23,937 nucleotides of DNA from Priapulus caudatus (lineage: Eukaryota > Priapulida > Priapulimorpha > Priapulimorphida > Priapulidae), in the NCBI RefSeq assembly GCF_000485595.1, contig NW_014577779.1, forward strand, positions 138,884 through 162,820, given 5' to 3'. Shown here piece by piece: positions 9,591 through 17,550 of this stretch. The position numbers and the translations under genes are program-made. How positions within the stretch are numbered: the stretch's first letter is position 1; every line of letters begins with the position of its first letter. The notes beneath the pieces were generated by a model. The model saw nothing but the letters and a program-made list of their open reading frames with translations. It made no database searches and was not told where the DNA came from.

Positions 9591-12500
9591 ATTTCCTTGC
9601 CACAACATGATGTGGAACCAGCCACACCCTTGTCACACCATGATGTGGAATCAGCCTCTTCCTTGCCACACCATGATGTGGAATTAGCCTCTTCCTTGCC
9701 ACACCATGATGTGGAATTAGCCTCTTCCTTGTCACACCATGATGTGGAATCAGCCACTTCCTTGTCACACGATGATGTGGAACCAGCTACTTCCTGTGTC
9801 ACCATGATGTGGAACCAGCACTTCCTTGTCACACCATGATGTAGAACCAGCCATGCCCTTGTCACACGATGATGTGGAACCAGCCACTTCCTTGTCACAC
9901 GGTGATGTGGAATCAGCCACTTCCTTGTCATACTATGATGTGGAACCAGCTTCGTCCCTTGTCACACATGATGTGGAATCAGCCACTTCCTTGTCACAGC
10001 GATGATGTGAACCAGCCTCTTCCTTGCCACACCCTAATGCCGGAACCAGCCACGTGTTTCTCACTCGATGATGTGGAATCAGACCACTTTCTTGTCGTAC
10101 TATGATGTGGAACCAGCCTCTTCCCTTGCCACGACCCTAATGCGGAACCAGCCACGTGTTTTTCACACGATGGTGGTGGAACCAGCTACTTCATTGCCAC
10201 AGCCGAATGTGGAAGCCAGCTACTTCCTTGTCACACCCATGATGCTGGAACCAGCCACTTCCTTGTGCGACACCATGATGACGTGGAACCAGCCACTTCC
10301 TTGTCACACGATGATGTGAAACCAGCCACTTCCTTGTCACACCATGATGTGGAACAGCTCTCTTCCGGTCACACGATGATGTGGAATCAGCCACTTCCTT
10401 GTCGTACTATGATGTTGAACGCAGCCGTGTCCCTTGTCACACCATGAATTGTGGCAAGCCAGCCACGGTTTTCTCACAGCCATAAATGCGGAATCAGCCA
10501 CTTCCTTGTCACACCGATGATAGTTGGAACCAGCATCTCGCTTGCACACTCCTAATGCGGAGCCAGGCCACGTGTTTCACTCGTTATGATGTGGAATCAG
10601 CCAGCTTTCTTGTCGTACATATGATGTCGGAAACCAGCCCTCTTCCTGCCAGCACCCTATGCCGGAACCAGCACGTGTTTCTCACACGATGAATGTGGAA
10701 TCAGCCACTTATGTTGCCTGCTATGATGCATGGAACCAGCCTGGGTCCTTGTCCTATCACTGATTGTGGAACCAGCCCTTCCTTGGGCACACCCCCATGG
10801 CTAGGCAGAACCAGCCAGCTTCCTTGTCAACACGCATGATGGGACGCCAGCCTTTTCCTTGTCTGCTATGTCGAAGATGGCACGTCCGTGTGCATAGATG
10901 ATGTGGAGCAGGCCACGCTCTTGTCTATACCATGATGTTGAACAGGCCGTTTCTGTGCCAGACCATGATAGGAGCCAGCCACGTCCTCACCGCCATGATG
11001 TGGCCAAGTCACCATTCCATATCATTGCGGCAATCGAACAGTCAAGCACGTCCTGGCTCTCACGATGGTTTAGACCCCTTCGTGTGTCAACATCTGACTA
11101 TGCCTGCGTTGAACAAGCCTTGANNNNNNNNNNNNNNNNNNNNNNNNNGTGGAATCAGCCACTTTCTTGTCGTACTATGATGTGGAACCAGCCTCGTCCT
11201 TGCCACACCATGACGTGGAATCAGCCACTTCCTTGTCACACGATGATGTGGAACCAGCCTCGTCCTTGCCACACCATGACGTGGAATCAGCCACTTCCTT
11301 GTCACACGATGATGTGGAACCAGCCTCTTCCTTGCCACACCCTAATGCGGAACCAGCCACTTCCTTGTCACACCATGATGTGGAACCAGCCTCTTCCGTG
11401 TCACACGATGATGTGGAATAGTACGACAAGGAAGTGGCTGATTCCACATCATCGTGTGACACGGAAGAGGCTGGTTCCACATCATGGTGTGACAAGGACG
11501 AGGCTGGTTCCACATCATGGTGTGACAAGGACGAGGCTGGTTCCACATCATGGTGTGACAAGGGCATGGCTGGTTCCACATTATGGTGTGACAAGGAAGT
11601 GGCTGGTTCCACATCATCGTGTGACAAGGAAGTGGCTGGTTCCGCATTAGGGTGTGGCAAGGAAGAGGCTGGTTCCACATCATCGTGTGACAAGGTGATG
11701 TTGAACCAGCCTTGTCCACATCATGATAGGACAAGGACGAGGCTGGTTCCACATCATAGCACGACAACAAAGTGGCTGATTCCACATCATCGTGTGAGAA
11801 ACACGTGGCTGGTTCCGCATTAGGGTGTGGCAAGGAAGAGGCTGGTTCCACATCATAGTACGACAAGAAAGTGGCTGATTCCACATCATCGTGTGAGAAA
11901 CACGTGGCTGGTTCCGCATTAGGGTGTGGCAAGGAAGATGCTGGTTCCACATCATCGTGTGACAAGGAAGTGGCTGATTCCGCATTATGGTGTGAGAAAC
12001 ACGTGGCTGGTTCCACATCATGGTGTGACAAGGAACCAGCCACTTCCTTGTCACACCATGATGGGGAGCCAGCCGGCTGGCTCAACATCATGGTATGACA
12101 AGAGCGTGGCTGGCTCCACATCATGATATGACAAGGAAGTGCCTATCTTCACATAGTCAGACAAGGAAAAAGTTTCTTGCCACACCATGATATGGAGCCA
12201 GCCACGTCCTCACGCCATGATGTGCAGCCAGCCACTTCCATATCATACGGCAATCCAGAGTCAAGCACGTCCCTGGCTCACCATGTAGACCCTTCGTGTG
12301 TCACATCTGACTATCCTGTTGAACAAGCCTTGATGCTTAATGATGATTGTCATGATCTACAACCCTATGATGGAGTAGAGGTGGATGGCCTTAGTATGAC
12401 TGATACTGTCATATCGTCGCCAGATGAAAGTGATAGTGACATGAGCGATGTAATCTCTATCTTAAATGAACAATCAATTTCCAAGCCTATACCAGCTATT

Positions 12501-15500
12501 AACACAGATCGTACGTACTTTGCAGACAAACCAAGGATTTTTTTCCTAAATACTGAAAAGTCTGAAAAAGGAAAGAAATGTCAGCTAAAGAAAAGTGACA
12601 GAGTTTTCAAAACCAAACATGCATGTCTGTATTGTAGAAAGATGGTCTGTAAGCCAACCGCTCACATGTGCGCTGTCCACAAAGACCAAAAGGAAATCAT
12701 TAGTCTTACCCATTTAATGAGAGCAGAGTGTGACAATGAAACAACCAGAGAGCAGAAAGTTAAAGAACGTCAACGACAGGTGAATATACTTCGCAACAAG
12801 GGTAACCACATGCACAACCTCCGTGTGCTCGAAGCCAATGAAGGTGAAATTATTTTGAGCAGAAGACCAGCAGCACCAGGAACTGTCTATTTAGACAGCT
12901 ATGGACCTTGCAAACATTGTTATGCATGGTGTTGCGACATGACAAAACATCAGAATTACAGATGCATTGGTATGATTGATAAAACTACCAAGGTCAGTAA
13001 AAGATGTGCTGAATTGCAAAGTGATATTTTGAAGGGAAGATACAGTGATGCATCCCAGCTACTAAAGGATGAGGTTTATCCCCGCATGTTGAATGATGAG
13101 GTAACACAGATAGCCACAAGTGATCCAATCATTGTTGAACTAGGAAATTCCTGGATAAGAAAGTCTAGAAAGAATAAGCTGCGAAGAGCCAATTATGCAA
13201 GCACAAAGATGAGGACAGCAGCTCGGTTACTGAAAACTCTGAGAAGATTTGATTCAACACATGTGAATATGACAGATTTCCTGGTTCCAGCAAAATTTGA
13301 AATGGTAGTCTCTGCCACTGTGAAAACCTGTGGTGGAACTGAAGATAGTTTCTCGCATCCTTGCACTGCCATCAAACTTGGACACGACATACAGCGAATG
13401 ACAGATATTAAGGAAACAAAAGCACTCATGGATGGAAACAAGCAGCAACAAGTGAATGCAGAGAACTTCAATAAATTAATGAGAAAGAACTGGCATGAGC
13501 ATATAACATCGCTTGCTAATGCTGTAATAACAGAACGTAATTTCAACAAGTTAGTGTTACTTCCAAAGCCTGATGACTTGAAAAAACTCTCAGACCACAT
13601 CCAAGGAGAAATAGGAAAGATGGATGTAATTAAAGACAAAAGTGACTTCAGGAGAGCTGTGGAATTGGTTGAGGCTCGCCTTCTTACTTACAACAAAAGA
13701 CGGCCGGGAGAACTTGAGGCTATAAGGTGAGGAATAAGTTAAACATTGAAGTTCTTTTACCCTATACTATTTTGTATTCTAACATGGCAGGGTAGTGCAC
13801 AAAAAAGGAAAATCCTCAAGGAAGTTAACACGAGCTGCAATCTGTTCTTATATTTAATGTTGGTCCTCATATTTTCCTAAGTACGTCTTTCCTAATCGTA
13901 CTTCTAAGCATAATACTATTTGTTAGAAAACTCTGGTGGCATCATTGTCATAAAAGAATCCAATCATGCATGTTTCAAAAATACTATTTGGGTCCGCATA
14001 GGCAAAGTCCTATTTGATACCATGTTGATCAACACAGTCTAATCGTTCTGTTTAAAAAAATAAAATATAAACTACTTGGATACCTATACTTGTGTTGTCA
14101 AATTCTTGTCAAGGTTATTAACATTTCAGCAAGCAAGCATCAAGGTTTTATAAACTTGTGCTAGCGTATGCGATTCAGAAAATATACATATATATATTAA
14201 CAGCTGCCTGCAGTTTTATGTAAATAATGCTAGCATATTATCTTGCCAGTCATCATTATATTTAAATATGTAACATATATTACTGTATTATATTTCTTAA
14301 CGTTTTCTGTTTATCAGCTTGCAGCACTACACTAATAGACCAGAAGAAGAAGAAGACCACCTAGAAGAGTTTAGGGCAGATTTGACAGATCTCGAGAAGC
14401 AACTGGTTAGATCACATGAAGTACTGACTGTACGAGGCAAACGAGGACGGCCTGTACCTGTGCTCATCCCACCTGATGTGTGTCATCTTTTAAAGTTAAT
14501 ATCTGATGAAGATGTTCGGCGTATGGCTGATGTACAGGGTTCTCCGTATCTGTTTCCAAATTATGGTAAGAGGTTAAAAAAATTGCGTAGCTATTTACCT
14601 CAAATTTACTGTTAATGAATGCAGTACAGTCGAACCTCATTACTCCTAACCTCTTAAGGCATTGAAGATTAATATGTTGTAAAGGTGGTACATTACAACC
14701 AGTTAATAATTCCATAAATAATGGATACAAATTCCGAACTTGGAGAATTATAGTACTTTTAGTATACGGGTGTAAACATTATAAACGGGGTACATTGTAT
14801 CAAGATTCGACTGTAGTTGGTCAATATTTATTTGTGTAACCCGTCGAGTAGCGGAAGCTGATCTATAGAGAAAATGCAGCCTCAGTGGTGATGTTCTGAA
14901 GTGAATCGTATGCCCTAACCACACTGGTGCCTGAAACATGCAATGTGTCAATAACATTAATGTTGTTATTTATTATAAGTTTATAATATTCAAAAGGTTA
15001 TGTTGCATTGAAATTGTAATTAACTTGCCCTGAACTTGTAAAATCTACACTACTGAGAAAGTATGTCGCTACAACATGTCAGGTAATGTGCAGGGTTATA
15101 ATACATAGTCATAATTAACTCACCCATATTGGAATTTAATACCGGTTGGTTTCTAGTTCTTAAACCTGGTGTTTTTAGTCAAATTGACATAATCAAATTG
15201 TTTTTACCCCTCCGAATGTCTGTTTGTGGTTCTTCCTGATTTTAACAATTATATAATTGTTAATCGGTAGAGTTGGGACCGTTAAAATATACCGAGTTAA
15301 GGAGAATGCTAGGTTAGACTTAGTACTAAAATACATAGAGACATAGGGAACAGAATTGTTTTTGCAAATCTAGCGGTTTACCGAGGTAACCAGTACTGAG
15401 TAGGTGGAGCTAGTCTACTGCGTCTCTCTGTGTGTGTATGTATGTACGTAAATACTACGTATGTATATATATATATCCCATTTGCATGTAAAGGAGTACA

Positions 15501-16156
15501 AAACTGCTCAAAGATAAAACTGTACGTTTAGTTGATATCTGCAGCTGTGCTAGAATAATTATGAGATACTAAATAAGGCAGATAAGGGCTATATGTCTCC
15601 CTGGGTACTGCCGGAACGTATACACTGGGTACGTCCGGTATACCGGCCCGGAACGTACCCTGGTAACTATCTGATATGGTTAGGGTTAGGGTTAGGGAGT
15701 AGGCGTAGGCGACTCCCTAGACTCGTTAGTGGAGTAGGAGAGGTACGGTCCGGCATATTATATAGTACCAGGGTACGTATCCGGTATATCGGGGTATACC
15801 GGGATAAGGTATAGTACCCAGAGAGACATAGACCCTACGGCCTAAATAAGACATTAGGTTTTTCATGCACTGAGTAAATTTTGTCATCTCATTAATGTCA
15901 ATCTCTTCATTAAGTGAATGGCTCTCTCTGCCAAATTAATGTTGAAAATGTGTTTTTAGGTTCTCAAACCTTTGATAGCATGCAATGAGTGGGTAGCAAA
16001 TCACCTTGGACATTCTGTTAATGTTCATAAAAGACTTTTACCGAGTCATGTCATCCACCATCGAGAAAGGAAAAATTTCTAAACTTTTAATGCTAGCTGA
16101 TCGTGGAGAAGTTGCGAAATATCATGGAAAGACTTTGCAGGAGATTAGTTTTGATG
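9384..16156 (+). CDS. Tandem-repeat / zinc-finger / tyrosine-recombinase-like protein (4 exons seen, 3' incomplete, possibly decaying)
   Basis: Proposed exons are 9384-13726, 14318-14565, 14997-15082 and 15960-16156. Order of parts: Cys-rich start, long 11-residue repeats, acidic Ser/Asp stretch, two CxxC...H clusters, a helical basic region, then a tyrosine-recombinase catalytic domain. Catalytic placements: R in RPGEL (13701), K in VRGKRGR (exon 2), TLLRK (exon 3, Thr where bacterial enzymes have His), LGHS and DFYR (exon 4), with His-to-Tyr spacing of nine as in XerD. I recall a large fish and invertebrate family with this layout, some members SET-linked, but cannot verify it here. Defects: frameshifts in the unpolished repeat, TAA at 15017-15019, and one extra A near 16029. 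GKTLQEISFD near the end matches the family's C-terminal region as I recall it, and a donor at 16157 means more exons follow. Recombinase activity is inference. Confidence 0.75.
11124..11148. other. Assembly gap (25 N)
   Basis: A run of 25 N inside the minisatellite. The sequence just before it (about 10898-11123) is an error-rich copy of 12160-12333 just beyond the array, so the join probably contains a false duplication. Confidence 0.99.
11363..11497. repeat. Perfect 57-bp inverted repeat at array orientation switch
   Basis: Arms 11363-11419 and 11441-11497 are exact reverse complements around a 21-base spacer. This marks the point where repeat units flip from plus to minus orientation. Confidence 0.9.
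12019..12083. repeat. Two palindromic junctions where repeat units flip back and forth
   Basis: Arms 12019-12035 and 12044-12060 (17 bp each, 8-base spacer) flip the array back to plus. An 18-bp perfect palindrome GAGCCAGCCGGCTGGCTC at 12066-12083 flips it to minus again until about 12165. Confidence 0.85.
12177..13726 (+). CDS. Recombinase gene exon 1, 3' part (zinc fingers and core-binding region)
   Basis: Continuously open for 516 codons; the frame continues from the last repeat units, so 12177 is only where the clean frame becomes readable, not a start codon. From there, residues 85-95 are acidic/Ser-rich (SPDESDSD). A first cluster CLYC...H....H lies near residues 150-168 and a second CKHC...H....C near 245-263. 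Residues 330-480 are basic and probably helical, which suits the core-binding domain of a tyrosine recombinase (inference). YNKRRPGEL near the end is the first catalytic Arg motif, comparable to RISEL in XerD. The donor AG|gtgagg at 13727 leaves phase 2. Confidence 0.85.
13727..14317 (+). other. Recombinase gene intron 1
   Basis: 591 bp from gtgagg to ttatcag, AT-rich, with (TA)n at about 14185-14198. No insertion is recognised. Confidence 0.8.
14318..14565 (+). CDS. Recombinase gene exon 2 (beta-hairpin lysine region)
   Basis: The acceptor is ctgtttatcag at 14317; joining to 13726 gives AISLQHYTN in frame. The exon encodes an acidic stretch (PEEEEDHLEEF), a helix, and VRGKRGRPVPVLIPP, which matches the GK(x)R-VPV hairpin carrying the catalytic Lys in tyrosine recombinases. 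It ends SPYLFPNY plus one base, donor TATG|gtaaga at 14566. Confidence 0.85.
14627..14813. mobile_element. 187-bp MITE with pogo/Tc1-type ends, TA target
   Basis: Left end CAGTCGAACCTCATTA and right end inverse CAGTCGAATCTTGATA, flanked by TA on both sides. CAGTCGA(A/C) ends and TA duplication are typical of Tc1/mariner/pogo-related MITEs. It sits in the intron between recombinase exons 2 and 3. Confidence 0.8.
14997..15082 (+). CDS. Recombinase gene exon 3 (short, catalytic TxxR motif, contains TAA)
   Basis: I found this 86-base exon because the flanking exons are out of phase without it: exon 2 ends one base into a codon, while exon 4 opens on a codon boundary. Acceptor ttcaaaag at 14996, donor CAG|gtaatg at 15083. 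It reads GYVALKL, then TAA (15017-15019), then LTCPELVKST and LLRKYVATTCQ, the second catalytic Arg motif of the recombinase. Both sides of the TAA are in the same frame, so this is a nonsense change or base error rather than an indel. Confidence 0.72.
15083..15568 (+). other. Recombinase gene intron 3, 5' part
   Basis: AT-rich intron sequence. CTGTGTGTGTATGTATGTAC and TACGTAAATACTACGTA occur near 15427-15461, followed by a short (TA)n. No gene signal. Confidence 0.6.
15578..15841. mobile_element. MITE, same family as 7817-8011, with TTAGGG and 9-bp target duplication
   Basis: Direct repeats CTAAATAAG at 15569-15577 and 15842-15850 bracket ends GCAGATAAGGGCTATATG and the inverse GCCGTAGGGTCTATG. 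Arms extend over 80 bp and include CTGGGTACTGCCGGAACGTA-like sequence and GGTATACCGG. A TTAGGG tract lies at 15679-15697. Confidence 0.87.
15960..16156 (+). CDS. Recombinase gene exon 4 (LGHS and nucleophilic Tyr), frameshifted
   Basis: The acceptor is gtgtttttag at 15959. The first frame reads VLKPLIACNEWVANHLGHS up to the run of four A near 16029-16032; the next reading frame then gives DFYRVMSS and KISKLLMLADRG, ending GKTLQEISFD at donor GATG|gtatgt (16157). One extra A in the run accounts for the break. LGHS and DFYR supply the His and Tyr of the active site. Confidence 0.75.
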
Positions 16157-16300
16157 GTATGTTTATTATCTTCCTTGTCAGGTAACAGTATTCTACAGGG
16201 ATTGTATATTATATTTAGTCGTCTTGGTCTGTCTGACACGTACAGTAACTGTCATAACTTCGCTGTCAACCGCTGATTGCATGCATGGACAGCACAAGCT
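16157..16300 (+). other. Start of next recombinase intron
   Basis: Begins gtatgt. No following exon could be recognised within the window, so the 3' end of the gene lies in an unrecognised short exon or beyond. Confidence 0.45.
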
Positions 16301-16461
16301 GAGTGACATCGGATAGATCCAGAGAGACCGGGTACAAGATGGCGTTGCGCAAAGAATGCGTTGTTCCCGACCGCCAGAGCGGTTACAACGCGCGCACGTT
16401 CCGCGGGACTGGGCGCACCGCGACCGGCGGTGTGTTGTCTGTAGTCTTATTCAGCGGCTGC

Positions 16462-16517
16462 CCGCTATACGAATTCGCGCGCCGAAGGAGGGCGGGGCGC
16501 GCTGAATCGTATAGCGG
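16462..16517. repeat. GC-rich hairpin
   Basis: CCGCTATACGAATTCGCGCG (16462 onward) pairs with the sequence ending TCGTATAGCGG at 16517; arms of about 22 bp have a few mismatches around a 10-base loop. Confidence 0.75.
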
Positions 16518-16598
16518 AAAGCGTAACATCGCGCAGTTTTCGTCACACGCTACCCACGGCTCGCTACGGCGGCAATTTGCTGGCTGCCTGCTTGCGCT

Positions 16599-16915
16599 GC
16601 GACGGGTCTATGTCCCCGGGGTAGTGCCGGAACGTACGCTGGGTACGGTTCGGTATACCGGAACGTTACCGCTGGCAACTATGTAATATGCGGGACCGTA
16701 CCTCGCGCCCTACTCCACAAACGAGTGTAGGGAGTCGCCGTCAGCTCTCGCTCTCCTAACCTGAACGCGAAGCCTAACCCTAACCTACCTAACCCTAACT
16801 ACCTAATCCCTAACGCCTACCATATCAAATTAGTGACCACAGGCGTTCCGGTATACGGACGCTACCGCAGGGTACGTTCGCGACAGTACCGCCTGGGGAC
16901 TAGCCCATTATGAGC
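16599..16915. mobile_element. Third, diverged copy of the TTAGGG-bearing MITE family (inverted tract)
   Basis: Starts GCGACGGGTCTATGTCCC and ends TAGCCCATTATGAGC, matching the ends of the 15578 element. It shares GTGCCGGAACGTACGC, GGTATACCGG and a TACTCCAC...GAGT core with that copy. Its telomere-like tract is CCCTAA (about 16773-16814). Candidate target duplications GCTTGCGCT and GCTGGCTGC match only partly. Confidence 0.72.
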
Positions 16916-17190
16916 GCTGGCTGCTGTGCTTTGTTGTCGCGGGCGCTGCAGGGGCGAGTTTTGGTGCTGGGCGCTGCTTTGCGCAGTATCTACAGATTAG
17001 GTACGTGTAAAACTGGCCACGGCCACGCGCCACCACGTGCTCGCAGTATTCGCCGGCGCAGCGAATTTTTTTTTCCGGACGAACGGTATACCCATAGCAA
17101 AGAATATAGCGCCTTCTGATTGGTTTGCTTTCGATTTTCTTATATACTATTATACTAAGATTATATGTTTATATTTTTATTGAGGTATGT

Positions 17191-17250
17191 TTAGGTTAGG
17201 GATTAGGGCTTATGAGTGTTAGGTTAGGGTTAGGGTTAGGGTTAGGGTTA
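17191..17250 (+). repeat. Interstitial TTAGGG tract
   Basis: Degenerate then near-perfect TTAGGG units. I see no clear inverted repeat around this one. Confidence 0.85.
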
Positions 17251-17341
17251 TACCACTTCTGTAGTACAAGTCTGGTAGCACTTTGTGTATACATATATAT
17301 ATATATATATCATATATATATGTAGCCTCGGGTAGCACATC

Positions 17342-17550
17342 TGGTTCAAGGATAGAGAAGCATGGGTCCCATAAACCAATGTCATTTACATCAAATATAA
17401 TATAAAATTTAATATTACATCAATATAATAGTTATGCGGTTATGGTAATTAGGGTTAGGGTTAGATTGGGTTCAGGGTTACGAGTAGGGTTCAGGGGTTA
17501 GGTTTAGGCACATTGCTTTTTATGGGACCCATTTCTCTATCCTTGGGCCA
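17342..17550. mobile_element. Different MITE with TTAGGG tract
   Basis: Ends TGGTTCAAGGATAGAGAA and the inverse TGGCCCAAGGATAGAGAA, continuing into ATGGGTCCCATAAA on both sides (arms about 32 bp). The interior is AT-rich followed by degenerate TTAGGG at about 17453-17510. No clear target duplication. The ends are unlike the 7817/15578 family. Confidence 0.75.

Larger units (their letters stand above)
9582..12260 (+). repeat. 33-bp coding minisatellite (11-residue repeat) within recombinase gene
   Basis: The clean part at 9590-9780 repeats every 33 bases and encodes HDVE(P/S/L)A(T/S)SL(S/P)H without stops. The array spans about 2.7 kb, roughly 80 units, interrupted by the gap. Each unit contains CCACACCATGATGTGG, a near-perfect palindrome, and the unit is also open in other frames on both strands, which creates many spurious ORFs. 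From about 9800 to 11123 single-base indels are frequent, typical of unpolished long reads. Segments 11420-12033 and 12075-12165 appear in the opposite orientation. Confidence 0.9.
16300..17065. other. GC-rich island, no gene recognised
   Basis: Markedly richer in GC and CpG than the rest. Open frames at 16303-16686 and 16910-17119 reflect composition, and the first runs into the MITE at about 16599. It could be a CpG-island promoter or an inserted GC-rich element. Confidence 0.4.

Noticed and set aside
9529-12126. Many overlapping open frames on both strands in the repeat array
   Set aside because: The 33-bp unit happens to be open in several frames. Only the HDVE frame joins the unique coding sequence on both sides.
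9582-12260. CRISPR-like array
   Set aside because: The units are contiguous with no spacers, and the context is an animal gene with introns.
14748-14957. Reverse-strand open frame in the recombinase intron
   Set aside because: It overlaps the CAGTCGAAC-ended MITE and has no conserved motif.
16303-16686. 127-codon open frame in the GC-rich island
   Set aside because: It runs through a hairpin and into a MITE; the openness follows from low AT content.
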